Source of the DNA: an uncultured Clostridia bacterium
GTDB taxonomy: Bacteria; Bacillota_A; Clostridia; TANB77; CAG-508
Length of the DNA stretch: 64,000 bases
Reading direction: 5' to 3'
Assembly (NCBI GenBank): GCA_944393295.1
Contig: CALXZR010000039.1
Span: forward strand, 4,689 to 68,688
Translations under genes and position numbers: made by a program
Part shown: piece after piece, positions 26,396 through 35,574 of the stretch
Layout of the letters: each line of letters starts with the position of its first letter
How positions within the stretch are numbered: the stretch's first letter is position 1
Notes under the pieces: generated by a model
What the model saw: the letters and a program-made list of their open reading frames with translations, nothing else
Told to the model about the DNA's origin: nothing
The model's database searches: none

Positions 26396-27514
26396 TTGAT
26401 AGAGGTAAAGAATGTAACAAAGCGCTATGGAAAATTCTATGCCGTAAGAAACATAAACTTTGAAGTCAAAGAAGGAGAAATAGTTGGTTTCTTAGGTCGT
26501 AATGGTGCTGGAAAATCAACAACAATGAATATGATTACAGGCTTTATAGAACCAACAGAAGGTCAAATTATAGTAGATGGATATGATATTGACAGAAAGC
26601 CAAAAAAAGTAAAACGATTAATAGGCTATATGCCAGAAGGAGTACCGCTTTACTATGATTTAACAGTAAAAGAATTTATAAGTTATATGGCAGATTTAAA
26701 ACTTATTAAACATAAAGACAAGAAAGCTGCTGTAGAAAAAGCAATTTCTGAAACTGGTTTAGAAAAAGTACAAAATAAGCTTACTAAAAATTTATCAAGA
26801 GGTTTTAAACAGAGAGTTAGCTTAGCAGGGGCTATTGTAGGAGATCCAAAAATACTAATTTTAGATGAGCCAACAGTAGGTTTAGATCCTAAACAAGTAA
26901 TAGAAATTCGTGAATTAATTAAATCTTTTAGAAAGAATCATACTGTTATTCTAAGTTCACATATATTGTCAGAAGTTAGTCAAATTTGTGAAAAAGTAGT
27001 CATTATTGATAAGGGAGAGATTGTAGCAGTAGATACTCCTGAAAATTTGGAAAAAGATACTGAAGAAACACAAAAAATTGAAGTCAATGTTGAAGATACA
27101 AACAATAAATTTATTGATATAAAGAACTCTATATCAGAAATTAAAAATATTAAATTAATAGAAACAAAAAAGGATAACACAAAACTTTATGAAATTGAAA
27201 CAAATGCTGATGTAGATATTAGAAAAAATATATTCTCAGAATGCTCTAAATTAGGTATAGTTATTTTGGAATTAAAGAAACAAGAAAGCTCTTTAGAAGA
27301 TGCATTTATAAAAATTGTTGAAGATAGACCAGAATATAGTGAAAAAGAAATTGCAAAAATGCAATATGATAAAGAAATAGAAGAATTAAGACAAGAAGAA
27401 GCAGAAAAGAAAGAAAGAAAAGAATTTAGAAAGCAAGCTAAGAAAGAAGAAAAAGCTCGTAAAAAGGCTTCAAAAGTAGATAAACACAAAAAAGAAGAAG
27501 GAGGGGATAAATAA
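26396..27514 (+). CDS. ABC transporter ATP-binding protein, GldA-like
   Basis: A 372-aa ABC ATPase. Walker A is GRNGAGKST at about 37-45, signature LSRGFKQR (a variant of LSGGQ), Walker B ILILDEPTVGLDP, and the switch His in ILSSHILSE. A regulatory tail follows, and the last 60 residues are an extremely charged Lys/Glu helix (KKERKEFRKQAKKEEKARKK), beyond the usual family length. The TTG start at 26396 is supported by GGGGGAG six bases upstream. With the next two genes it forms a three-gene exporter like the GldA-GldF-GldG set named from gliding bacteroidetes; in Firmicutes the substrate is unknown. Confidence 0.85.
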   Translation: MIEVKNVTKRYGKFYAVRNINFEVKEGEIVGFLGRNGAGKSTTMNMITGFIEPTEGQIIVDGYDIDRKPKKVKRLIGYMPEGVPLYYDLTVKEFISYMADLKLIKHKDKKAAVEKAISETGLEKVQNKLTKNLSRGFKQRVSLAGAIVGDPKILILDEPTVGLDPKQVIEIRELIKSFRKNHTVILSSHILSEVSQICEKVVIIDKGEIVAVDTPENLEKDTEETQKIEVNVEDTNNKFIDIKNSISEIKNIKLIETKKDNTKLYEIETNADVDIRKNIFSECSKLGIVILELKKQESSLEDAFIKIVEDRPEYSEKEIAKMQYDKEIEELRQEEAEKKERKEFRKQAKKEEKARKKASKVDKHKKEEGGDK

Positions 27515-28194
27515 TGTTTGCAGTATTTAAAAAAGAAATTAAAAGCTATTTATTATCTCCAATAGGATATATATTTATAGGCTTATTTTTAATAATGTTT
27601 AGTACATTTTTCTTCTTAACAATATTTCAAAGCCAAGTATTGAATTTTGAATATTTATTTTATAATGGTGCAACAATTCTAACTTTTATTACACCTGTGC
27701 TTACAATGAGAATGTTTTCAGAAGAAAGAAAAAATGGAACAGAACAATTAGTAATGACTTCTCCAAGAAGTATTACATCAGTAGTTCTTGGAAAATTCTT
27801 TGCTGCAGCTGTAATGATTTTAATTACTGAAGTATTTACTCTTATGTATTATTTTATATTGAAATATTTTGGAGAACCATCTTTAAAAGTAGCAATATCA
27901 ACTTTATTTGGATTTTTCTTACTAAGTTTAGCATATATTTCTTTTGGAATGTTTGCTTCAAGTCTTACAGAAAATCAAATTATAGCTTGTGTGCTTACAA
28001 TTGGTGCTTTTATTGTAATGTGGTTTTTACCAGGATTTAATGAAAATTTAGAAATGTTTTCTTTAATTCAAATGTTTGACAAATTTCCAACTGGAATTAT
28101 ATCAATTCCTGAAATTATTACCTTTGTTTCATTTGCTGTATTATTTATATTGCTTACAATAGTAGTATTACAAAGAAGAAAGAGTGTTAAATAG
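27514..28194 (+). CDS. ABC-2 type permease, GldF-like
   Basis: A 226-aa permease with six membrane helices. It starts FAVFKKEIKSYLLSPIGYIFI and includes FITPVLTMRMFSEERKNGTEQLVMTSP, the amphipathic coupling segment characteristic of ABC-2 permeases of the GldF/NosY group. Its ATG overlaps the ATPase stop (TAATG), so it is translationally coupled with its ATPase. Full length for the family. Confidence 0.87.
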   Translation: MFAVFKKEIKSYLLSPIGYIFIGLFLIMFSTFFFLTIFQSQVLNFEYLFYNGATILTFITPVLTMRMFSEERKNGTEQLVMTSPRSITSVVLGKFFAAAVMILITEVFTLMYYFILKYFGEPSLKVAISTLFGFFLLSLAYISFGMFASSLTENQIIACVLTIGAFIVMWFLPGFNENLEMFSLIQMFDKFPTGIISIPEIITFVSFAVLFILLTIVVLQRRKSVK

Positions 28195-28211
28195 AAGGAG
28201 GGACTTAAAAA

Positions 28212-29786
28212 GTGAGTAACGAAGAAAAAAATAAAAAGCGACTTTCAAAAGAAGAGAAAAAAGCTCTTAAAGAAGAAAAAAGAAAACAAAGAGAAGCACA
28301 AGGTAAAAAAACTATTTCAGAAAGATTATCTTTATTTTTAAGAAAAAGATGTTTAAATAGTGGAATTGAAACAGCTTTAATAGTTTGTATATTAATTGGA
28401 GCTTTTATTTCTATAAATTTGTATGTAGATACTTTAGATTTACAAGATATAGATGTTACTGAAAATAAAATATATACTTTATCTGATGAATCAAAAGAAA
28501 TTATTGCAGACATTGACGAAGATGTAAAAATTTATTTGTTTGGGTATACAGAAGATGATACTTTAACAGATTTTGTAAAGCAATATGTAGCTACAAATAG
28601 CCATATTTCTTACGAAATATTAACACAGGAATCAAATCCAGCAAAATATCAAGAATTTGATTTGCAAGATGGTTATAGTATTGTAATTCTAGAAACGGCA
28701 GAAGGTAATAAAATTATAGATGCAAATAGCGAATTTTATTCTTATGATTATACAACAGGACAAGAGGTTGATTTAACAGAGCAGACTCTAACAAACTCAA
28801 TACTAGGAATTACTGCAGAAGAAAAACCAAAAGTTTATTTCTTAACAGGTCATGAAGAGTATACTCTATCTGAAATGGGAACAATAAATACTTATTTAGG
28901 AAATGAATCTTATACAACTGCTAGTTTAAATTTAATATCTACTGGAGCAGTTCCAGATGATTGTAATTTATTAGTTATATTGAACCCAGAAAATGATCTT
29001 ACAGAAATAGAAGCACAAGCTATTAAAAATTATATAAATAAAGGTGGAGATATTTTACTTACATCTGATATAAATACAAAGGGAATGTCTGAAAATGTAA
29101 ATTTACAATCTATTTTAGATTTATATGGAGCAACACTTCAAAATAATGGATATATAATTGAGCAAGATTCAGAAAAAATTGTATCAAATTATCCAAATAT
29201 TATAATACCAGAAATATCTAGCTCAAGTAATATTACTTCTGAAATTTATACAGATGGATATATATTAATACCTTATGCTGGAAGAGTTACTTTTAAATCA
29301 GATGAAGAATTAGAAGGTTTAAATGTTTCTACAGAAGTAATTGCAAATTCTAGTTCAAATTCTTTATTTGTTACAGATTTAAATTCTAATATATATACTG
29401 CAGCTCAAACTGCTGAAGAAGGGGAACATACAATTGCCGCTTTAGCTACTAAAACAATTACAGAAGAGACAGAGGATGCAGAAGCTGTAACTTCAGAAAT
29501 GCTAATTATTGCTAATACTGTATTTGCTTCAGACTATTCTGTTGAGGGGGTTAGCTCAAGTTACCCTATATCATATATAGCTAATAATAAAGACTTTATG
29601 CTAGATTCTATTGCTAGTCTAACTAGTAGAGAAGATGTTGTAAAAATTAGAAAAGATATGTCTACATCAACTTATGCACCAACTCAAAAAGAAAATACCA
29701 TAGTTTTAGCTACAATTTTTGCAGTTCCAGTTATAATAATTTTAGCAGGTATATTTGTTGGAATTTATAGAAAGAGAAAAAGATAG
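28212..29786 (+). CDS. GldG-family ABC auxiliary membrane protein
   Basis: A 524-aa protein: a highly charged cytosolic N-terminus (about 35 residues of Lys/Glu), a membrane helix at about 53-72, a large extracytoplasmic ABC_transp_aux domain, and a final helix (about 497-519). Recognisable parts are VTENKIYTLSDESKEII, KVYFLTGHEEYTLSEMGTI and LVILNPENDLTEIEAQAIKNY followed by GGDILLTSD, all typical of GldG. The charged N-terminus mirrors the charged tail of the ATPase, so the two may interact. GTG start with AAGGAGGG upstream, 17 bases after the permease. A terminator follows. Confidence 0.85.
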   Translation: MSNEEKNKKRLSKEEKKALKEEKRKQREAQGKKTISERLSLFLRKRCLNSGIETALIVCILIGAFISINLYVDTLDLQDIDVTENKIYTLSDESKEIIADIDEDVKIYLFGYTEDDTLTDFVKQYVATNSHISYEILTQESNPAKYQEFDLQDGYSIVILETAEGNKIIDANSEFYSYDYTTGQEVDLTEQTLTNSILGITAEEKPKVYFLTGHEEYTLSEMGTINTYLGNESYTTASLNLISTGAVPDDCNLLVILNPENDLTEIEAQAIKNYINKGGDILLTSDINTKGMSENVNLQSILDLYGATLQNNGYIIEQDSEKIVSNYPNIIIPEISSSSNITSEIYTDGYILIPYAGRVTFKSDEELEGLNVSTEVIANSSSNSLFVTDLNSNIYTAAQTAEEGEHTIAALATKTITEETEDAEAVTSEMLIIANTVFASDYSVEGVSSSYPISYIANNKDFMLDSIASLTSREDVVKIRKDMSTSTYAPTQKENTIVLATIFAVPVIIILAGIFVGIYRKRKR

Positions 29787-29788
29787 AT

Positions 29789-29818
29789 AAAAAATACAGG
29801 TGCAAACCTGTATTTTTT
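29789..29818 (+). terminator. Terminator of the ABC operon
   Basis: AAAAAATACAGG (29789-29800) pairs perfectly with CCTGTATTTTTT (29807-29818) around a six-base loop, with a T tail. Confidence 0.88.
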
Positions 29819-29907
29819 ATGTTTTAAGAAAATTTTAATTGAATTTATTTTAGATAAGTTCACATAACGCATATTTCTTGCATTAACTAAATATAGAGGA
29901 GGTTAAC

Positions 29908-30687
29908 ATGCAAGAAATTTTTTTAATAATAATAGGTATAATCTTACCTTTTGTGGGAACAACACTTGGTGCAGCAACTGTATTTTTCTTAAAAAAAGAC
30001 CTTACACCTAAAGGAAAAAGATTACTTTTGGGATTTGCAGCTGGTCTTATGTTTGCAGCTTCAATATGGTCTTTAATAATACCAGCTATAGAAATGTCCC
30101 AAAACTTTGGAAAATTAAGTTGGCTTCCAGCAGCAATAGGTTTAATTTTAGGTTGCGTTTTTTTCATTGGTGTAGACATAATTTTAGCAAATTTAGAAGA
30201 AAAAATTTTCAAAAAAACACATAACACAACAAAAGAAAATGCAATGCTAATTTTTGCTATAACTTTGCATAATTTTCCAGAAGGAATGGCTGTAGGTGTT
30301 GCTTTTGCTGGTTTGCTAAGCGGAAATTCTATGCTCGGTTTAAGTGCAGCTCTTGCTTTATCTATCGGAATTGCTATTCAAAATTTTCCAGAAGGCGCAG
30401 CAGTTTCACTTCCAATTGCAAGTGAAGGAAAATCAAAATTAAAAGCTTTTTTAATAGGAATGTTATCTGGCTTAGTAGAGCCTATATCTGCAATAATTAC
30501 AATCTTAATATCAGGTTTTATTACACCAATCTTACCATACTTATTAGCCTTTTCGGCAGGTGCTATGATATATGTTGTAGTAGAAGAATTAGTACCACAA
30601 ATTCAAGATAAAAGCTCAAAAATAGGAACAATAGGAATTTTTATAGGATTTTCGATAATGATGATATTAGATGTAATGCTAGGTTAG
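29908..30687 (+). CDS. ZIP-family metal transporter
   Basis: A 259-aa protein with eight membrane helices. Metal-site motifs are LHNFPEGMAVGVAF in helix 4 and IQNFPEGAAVSLPIA in helix 5, the GufA-like bacterial ZIP type. It imports zinc or another divalent cation. GAGGAGG lies five bases before the ATG. It is a single-gene unit between terminators; with the CobW GTPase and the ArsP_2-type exporter at the start of the window it gives three metal-handling genes, although not in one operon. Confidence 0.9.
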   Translation: MQEIFLIIIGIILPFVGTTLGAATVFFLKKDLTPKGKRLLLGFAAGLMFAASIWSLIIPAIEMSQNFGKLSWLPAAIGLILGCVFFIGVDIILANLEEKIFKKTHNTTKENAMLIFAITLHNFPEGMAVGVAFAGLLSGNSMLGLSAALALSIGIAIQNFPEGAAVSLPIASEGKSKLKAFLIGMLSGLVEPISAIITILISGFITPILPYLLAFSAGAMIYVVVEELVPQIQDKSSKIGTIGIFIGFSIMMILDVMLG

Positions 30688-30691
30688 AAAA

Positions 30692-30734
30692 AAAACAGTG
30701 TGCTTAAACTCGAAGCAGACTGTTTGTTTTTTTT
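30692..30734 (+). terminator. Terminator after the ZIP gene
   Basis: AAACAGT and TGCT pair with AGCA and ACTGTTT around an eight-base loop with one internal G-G mismatch, followed by a run of eight Ts ending at 30734. Confidence 0.8.
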
Positions 30735-30744
30735 CAAAAACTAT

Positions 30745-30772
30745 TTGAAAAAAATTTTTTATAGTGTATAAT
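30745..30772 (+). promoter_or_regulatory. Promoter with a 150-base leader
   Basis: TTGAAA (30745-30750), 16-base spacer, TATAAT (30767-30772). The leader to the ATG at 30928 is unusually long; it contains TAGGAG followed by an ATG-TAA minimal frame near 30836 and a weak AGTCT/AGACT pairing. I recognise no riboswitch in it. Confidence 0.65.
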
Positions 30773-30927
30773 GAAACAAAGATGAAAAATACAACCTATT
30801 TTTGTGATAATTATTAGTATAGGAGCCATAATAATATGTAAAGTCTATAAAAATAAATTATTTTATAATTTTTTTAAGACTACATTGTATATAGCATTTA
30901 TACATTTTTAATAAAGGAAGAAAAAAT

Positions 30928-31827
30928 ATGAAAAAAGAAAAGATTGTACAAGATCCAGAGACTTTTAATGTTGTAAAACCAGAAAAGCCAAAATCAAGAA
31001 TTCCCAAATTTATAAAAATAGTTATAGGACTTATAATTATTTTAGCTTTTTTGTTTGTTTTTTGGGAATTATACCAAGTTTATGAAATTAATACTGAAGA
31101 AGAGCCACAAGTTTATGATGGTATCTCTACAATATCTAATTCAAATGTAAAACCAGGAAGTGTATTAATTCAAAAAATCGATTTAGGAAATTTCGATACG
31201 AGTTATTTAAACGAAAGAACTTCAGATAATTTGAATTATAGAATATTTGATACTAAAGAAGAATATGATGAATTTTTGCAAAGATGTACTTACGCAAAAG
31301 TACTTACAGAAGAAGATTTTAAAAACTTTATTCCAATAGTTGTGTATAAGCAAGGAAAAGATATAAACTATGAAAATAGATATTCTAATATGGAATATGA
31401 TAATATTCTTTTAACAGAAGAAGATACTTCTGCAGAAAAAATAATTCTTATGGTTTTACCAAGAGTTAAAGAAGAAAATGTTAATATAGTAATAAAATAT
31501 GGAAATAAAGTATTTTTAGGTGACCAAAATGATGTTTTAGAAAAATTAAATAATAATTTAGATTTATTTACTGATTATTTTTCAAAAAAATATTTTAACA
31601 ATGAAACTTTAACAAATGCTACTTTTTTAATTAAAGACATAAAATTGGTTAACGATAGAGCAAATGAGTTCTTTTTAAGTAAAGGAGATTTACAAACTTC
31701 AACTGGTGATAGAACAACATATTGGCAAGCATATGTATATTTAGAACAAAACACTAAATACGCATTAAGAGTTTTAATTGATTGTGAATCAGGAGATTTA
31801 ATAGGAGCTTATGATGTAAGTAAATAG
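30928..31827 (+). CDS. Hypothetical single-pass membrane protein with PepSY-like tail
   Basis: A 299-aa protein: about 30 cytosolic residues, a transmembrane helix at about 31-50, then an extracytoplasmic domain. The last 40 residues (ending RVLIDCESGDLIGAYDVSK) have the strand-turn pattern of PepSY-like modules, and the end resembles that of the 435-aa protein at 51.5 kb (INAINGNVIGAGASSD). No catalytic motif is visible. AAAGGA precedes the ATG. It probably forms a two-gene unit with the VWA protein 34 bases downstream, suggesting an accessory part of a membrane complex. Function unknown. Confidence 0.7.
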   Translation: MKKEKIVQDPETFNVVKPEKPKSRIPKFIKIVIGLIIILAFLFVFWELYQVYEINTEEEPQVYDGISTISNSNVKPGSVLIQKIDLGNFDTSYLNERTSDNLNYRIFDTKEEYDEFLQRCTYAKVLTEEDFKNFIPIVVYKQGKDINYENRYSNMEYDNILLTEEDTSAEKIILMVLPRVKEENVNIVIKYGNKVFLGDQNDVLEKLNNNLDLFTDYFSKKYFNNETLTNATFLIKDIKLVNDRANEFFLSKGDLQTSTGDRTTYWQAYVYLEQNTKYALRVLIDCESGDLIGAYDVSK

Positions 31828-31861
31828 AAGTAAAAAATATATAAATAAAGGGGATAAAAAT

Positions 31862-34027
31862 ATGAAACAGAAGAAAAAATTATTAATAGTTTTTGTTGTA
31901 GTTTTAGCTATTGCTTTAATTTTAGTATATCTAAATTTTAATAAAAGTAAAAGTGACGATTGGGTATACAATTCAGATATGCAATATATATTAAATGAAA
32001 TCGCTGTTTTTGCAATTCCAATTGTAGTAGGTATAGCTATCATTACGTATAGTGTTATATTAGGAATATACAATATAAGAAAGGGAAAGAAAAAAGAAGA
32101 CAGTAAAAGGCAAAAAACAGGACAAACAATTGCAAGAATAAATAGCCTTTTTATTCCTATTCTTATACTAGCAATTGTAAATGTTGTAATTGTAGATGCA
32201 AACATTTTGTTAAGTGAATTTTTAGAAGTTATGGCAACATTTCTTTCTTTAACTGCTATTGCTATATTTATAGTGTTATTATTATATAACTTAATTATGG
32301 GTATAAAAAGAAAAAATCTATCTTGTATATTATTTGTAATTGTAGTTTTAGCTTTTGTAATTTTTTCTGGATTAATATTATATGCTTTTGGAACAGCTCA
32401 ATCATCTATTTATAATAATTCTTCTGCAAATGGAACATTATCTTTTGATTCAGCAAGTATCCAAAGTTCTGGTATTCAATCTTTCAGCTCAAATAGTAGC
32501 TCAGTTTCTGATACATATCTAGGTTTTTCAACAGGTGGAGCAAAGGATATAAATAATTTTAGAGAAAATATAAAAGAAGGATATTTTCCAATATCTACAG
32601 ATATTACTTATAATGGTATTTTTTATGATTATACATTTGATACATCAAGAGAGCAAGTAACTAATAATGAAGATTTATTTTATCCAGCTTATTCTTGTGC
32701 AAAATCTAAAGATCCTATTTCTGGCGAAGATGAATATTATTTATCTGTAGGTTTAAATTCTAATATTAAAGAGAGTGATTTTGAAAGAAAAAAATTAAAT
32801 CTTACAATATTATTAGATATTTCTGGTTCAATGACTTCTAGTTTTGATAAATACTATTATGATAGTTTTGGTACAGATAATTTAGAAGACAATAAATCAA
32901 AAATGCAAATAGCAAATGAAGCAGTAACTATTTTAATGGATGAATTAAATCCTGATGATAGATTTGGAATGGTTTTGTTTGATGATAATGCTTATCTTGC
33001 TAAACCTATGAATTTAGTTTCTGAAACAGATATGGAAGCTATAAAAGGTCATGTGCTTGAAATTATTGCACAAGGAGGAACAAACTTTAGCAATGGATAT
33101 ACAAAAGCTACAGATTTATATGACAATTTGAAGAAATCAAATAAAGATGAATACGAAAATAGAATTATAGTTATAACTGATGCAATGCCAAATTATGGGA
33201 CTACAACTGAAGAAGGCTTACTTTCAATGGTGGAAGAAAATGCAAATAATGGAATTTATACAACTTTTATAGGAGTAGGAGTAGATTTTAATACAGAACT
33301 TGTAAATTTGATTGGTAGTGTAAAAGGTGCAAATTATTATGCGGTACACAATTCAGAAGAATTTAAGACTAGAATGGGTGAACAATTTGAATATATGGTA
33401 ACGCCTTTAGTATTTGATTTAAATTTAGATTTTAACTCAGAAGATTTTGAAATTGAAAAAGTATATGGCTCAGATAAAGAAGATGCTTTAAATGGAAATA
33501 TTATGAAAATAAATACTCTATTTCCAAGCCCAACTACAGATAATGGAGAAACTAAAGGTGGAATTACAATATTAAAATTAAAGAAAAAATCAGAAGGCTC
33601 AAGTAATATTGATTTAACAGTATCTTATAAAGATAGAAATGGAAATGAATTTTCTAATAATCAAAGCGTTGTATTTGAAGAACAAGAAAGTGATTTTTAT
33701 GATAATACAGGAATTAGAAAAGCAATTGCTTTAACTAGATATGTAAATACCATAAAAAATTGGATATTATATGAAAGAACAGAGAGTCCAAATTTTGTAA
33801 TTTTACCTACTACAGGAATATTTGATTGTGACTTCACAGAAGATGAAGTTCGTATAATATTAGGTAGAAATGAGAGAACTTCAACAGAGCTTTCAGTAAG
33901 CGATAATTATAAAGGAATATTTAGCAACTTCAAGCAATATTTTAGTAATGAGATTTTAGAAATAAAAGATGAAAATTTGAATAAAGAAATTGAAATTTTA
34001 GATATATTAATAAATTATAGTAAATAA
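31862..34027 (+). CDS. Membrane VWA-domain protein with intact MIDAS
   Basis: A 721-aa protein with about five N-terminal membrane helices (residues 5-22, 40-65, 90-110, 115-140, 150-180), a Ser/Asn-rich linker, and a von Willebrand A domain starting near 312. The MIDAS motif is DISGSM with D319, S321 and S323; the Thr is in AQGGTNFSNGYT and the later Asp in VITDAMPNYG. The C-terminal region is a beta-rich domain like those in VIT/VWA surface proteins. The protein likely binds a metal-coordinated ligand outside the membrane; the ligand is unknown. RBS AAGGGGAT lies upstream. The GC-rich terminator at its end borders an island gene. Confidence 0.8.
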   Translation: MKQKKKLLIVFVVVLAIALILVYLNFNKSKSDDWVYNSDMQYILNEIAVFAIPIVVGIAIITYSVILGIYNIRKGKKKEDSKRQKTGQTIARINSLFIPILILAIVNVVIVDANILLSEFLEVMATFLSLTAIAIFIVLLLYNLIMGIKRKNLSCILFVIVVLAFVIFSGLILYAFGTAQSSIYNNSSANGTLSFDSASIQSSGIQSFSSNSSSVSDTYLGFSTGGAKDINNFRENIKEGYFPISTDITYNGIFYDYTFDTSREQVTNNEDLFYPAYSCAKSKDPISGEDEYYLSVGLNSNIKESDFERKKLNLTILLDISGSMTSSFDKYYYDSFGTDNLEDNKSKMQIANEAVTILMDELNPDDRFGMVLFDDNAYLAKPMNLVSETDMEAIKGHVLEIIAQGGTNFSNGYTKATDLYDNLKKSNKDEYENRIIVITDAMPNYGTTTEEGLLSMVEENANNGIYTTFIGVGVDFNTELVNLIGSVKGANYYAVHNSEEFKTRMGEQFEYMVTPLVFDLNLDFNSEDFEIEKVYGSDKEDALNGNIMKINTLFPSPTTDNGETKGGITILKLKKKSEGSSNIDLTVSYKDRNGNEFSNNQSVVFEEQESDFYDNTGIRKAIALTRYVNTIKNWILYERTESPNFVILPTTGIFDCDFTEDEVRIILGRNERTSTELSVSDNYKGIFSNFKQYFSNEILEIKDENLNKEIEILDILINYSK

Positions 34028-34033
34028 AATATG

Positions 34034-34063
34034 CCCCGCAGTGAAAAACTGCGGGGACTTTTT
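34034..34063. terminator. GC-rich bidirectional terminator
   Basis: CCCCGCAGT (34034-34042) pairs with ACTGCGGGG (34048-34056) around GAAAA, followed by ACTTTTT on the plus strand. On the minus strand it ends the 164-aa island gene. The stem composition is foreign to this AT-rich region. The seven bases after both this stop codon and the one at 2767 are similar (AATAAAATATG then GCCCC). Confidence 0.8.
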
Positions 34064-34078
34064 GTCGCGGAAAAATGT

Positions 34079-34573
34079 TTAATCTTCTAAATTCAGAAGG
34101 TAATGTACTTCGGACTGCGTTTGATACTTCATTATAAAAAGATGTGAAAGGCGATTGCGAAGCATAGTTGGTGTAAAAAACATGCCTGACATATTTAAAA
34201 AAGTTCCATCTTTCTTTTTAAGAACTCCTATCGGATTTTTAACAAAAAAGTTGGCTGTTAAAAATTCAGAAATATCTAACTCATTCTTTTTTATTACCCA
34301 AGCACGTTGCAAATTTTGCAATAACCAATATGCCAATAAAAAGCTTAATTCCCAACCAATTTGTCTATGGCAAATATCAAGGACTTTTGTAATCGAAATA
34401 TTATGATAGCTATTAATTTCGTCTAAAATATAATGTATATCTGTAACTTCATTTCGTAATAAAAAAATTCTCTCAAAATCATCTTGAAAAGGTTCAAGCA
34501 TAGGAAATAGATTCCCACATGCATCACAGCCATAACGATTAATTGGATCAATAACGTTTGCAAATTCTGGCAT
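34079..34573 (-). CDS. Hypothetical 164-aa protein on a compositionally odd island
   Basis: I do not recognise this protein. It begins PEFANVIDPINRYGCDACGN; the CDAC pair could bind metal with partners elsewhere. The middle is helical (QIGWELSFLLAYWLLQNL) and the end is a short basic/amphipathic stretch. The start ATG at 34573 has TGGAGAAAG just upstream, and a TAA in the same frame a little further up excludes an earlier start. An overlapping frame begins upstream (TTG at 34656) and reads AKFAGENLKGAIFSATKDN before becoming implausible, so either a leader peptide or an old frameshift is possible. Codon use and G+C differ from neighbours. Confidence 0.65.
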   Translation of the reverse strand: MPEFANVIDPINRYGCDACGNLFPMLEPFQDDFERIFLLRNEVTDIHYILDEINSYHNISITKVLDICHRQIGWELSFLLAYWLLQNLQRAWVIKKNELDISEFLTANFFVKNPIGVLKKKDGTFLNMSGMFFTPTMLRNRLSHLFIMKYQTQSEVHYLLNLED

Positions 34574-34687
34574 ACTTTCTCCATTTCTCTTGCGATATTA
34601 TCTTTGGTAGCTGAAAAGATAGCTCCTTTCAAATTTTCTCCAGCAAATTTTGCCAAATCAAATATCTGAGTTTCTGCGAATAGATTT

Positions 34688-34716
34688 ATTATAGCACGAT
34701 TTACATAATATTACAA
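34688..34716 (-). promoter_or_regulatory. Promoter of the 164-aa island gene
   Basis: On the minus strand TTGTAA (34716-34711), exactly 17 bases, and a consensus TATAAT (34693-34688). The leader to the ATG at 34573 is about 105 bases and holds the overlapping open frame. Confidence 0.7.
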
Positions 34717-34824
34717 TAATTTAATAATAAATAAATTATGTATATTTTTTCAACTTAGGTTACATAATTTCATAAAATAGTAATAGCTAATATATTAGCA
34801 ATTTAGATGAGAGGAGGTAAAAAA

Positions 34825-35403
34825 GTGAAACTTAAAGGAAAGAAAATAGGATATGCTTTTACTGGATCTTTTTGTACATTTAGAAAAAGTATAGACGCTT
34901 TAAAAAAGGTTATTGAGGAAGGAGCAACAGTAATACCAATTATGAGCTTTAATAGTTATTACATGGATACTAAATTTGGAAAATCAGATGACTTTATAAA
35001 AGAAATAGAGGAAATTAGCGGAAATAAGATTATTCATACAATTCAAGATGCTGAACCGATTGGACCAAAGAAAATGTTTGACATATTGATAATTGCTCCT
35101 TGTTCTGGAAATACAATTGCAAAGCTTGCAAATGATATAATAGATACCCCCGTTACAATGGCTGCAAAATCTCACTTAAGAAATGAAAATCCTATAGTAA
35201 TAGCAATTTCTACTAACAATGCTTTGTCTGGAAATGCTGCTAATTTTGGCAAGCTTTTAAATACGAGACATTATTATTTTGTACCATTTAAGCAAGATAA
35301 CCCAATAACAAAGCCTCGTTCAGTAGTATTTGATCCAGAATATATTGTTAAAACTTTAGAGTATGCTTTAGATAGACAGCAGATACAACCGATAATATTA
35401 TGA
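34825..35403 (+). CDS. dpaB: Dipicolinate synthase subunit B
   Basis: A 192-aa flavoprotein-like subunit (SpoVFB/DpaB) that, with DpaA, makes dipicolinic acid in the mother cell during sporulation. The signature GKKIGYAFTGSFCTFRKS at the N-terminus, the NSYYMDTKFGKSDDFI segment, and LIIAPCSGNTIAKLANDIIDTPVTMAAKSHLRN leave little doubt. GAGGAGG lies seven bases before the GTG at 34825; the ATG at 34807 contains that site, so it is not the start. The usual dpaA partner is absent upstream, where an island gene sits, and a terminator follows. It is the clearest marker that the organism forms spores. No sigma-K-type promoter was identified. Confidence 0.92.
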   Translation: MKLKGKKIGYAFTGSFCTFRKSIDALKKVIEEGATVIPIMSFNSYYMDTKFGKSDDFIKEIEEISGNKIIHTIQDAEPIGPKKMFDILIIAPCSGNTIAKLANDIIDTPVTMAAKSHLRNENPIVIAISTNNALSGNAANFGKLLNTRHYYFVPFKQDNPITKPRSVVFDPEYIVKTLEYALDRQQIQPIIL

Positions 35404-35427
35404 ATTTAATATACTAAAATAAAAAAT

Positions 35428-35469
35428 AAGAAGGTTAAAAAATATAATTAATTCTTTAACCTTCTTTTG
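35428..35469 (+). terminator. Terminator after dpaB
   Basis: AAGAAGGTTAAA (35428-35439) pairs perfectly with TTTAACCTTCTT (35455-35466), followed by TTG and scattered Ts. Confidence 0.75.
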
Positions 35470-35574
35470 TTACGTAAATTTGTTTGTTTATACTGACCAC
35501 CCGTTCTAAAGAAATTTTTGCTATTTTGGTATAAAATATTTAAGGTAAAAAGTCTAAGTACAGGAGAGAAATTA

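Noticed and set aside
30773..30927. Riboswitch in the long leader
   Set aside because: I could not match it to any riboswitch class; pairing is weak and AT-only.
34423..34656. 77-aa minus-strand frame overlapping the 164-aa island gene
   Set aside because: Only the first 30 codons look protein-like; the rest is the 164-aa gene read out of frame. No ribosome binding site. Kept only as a possible leader peptide or old frameshift.
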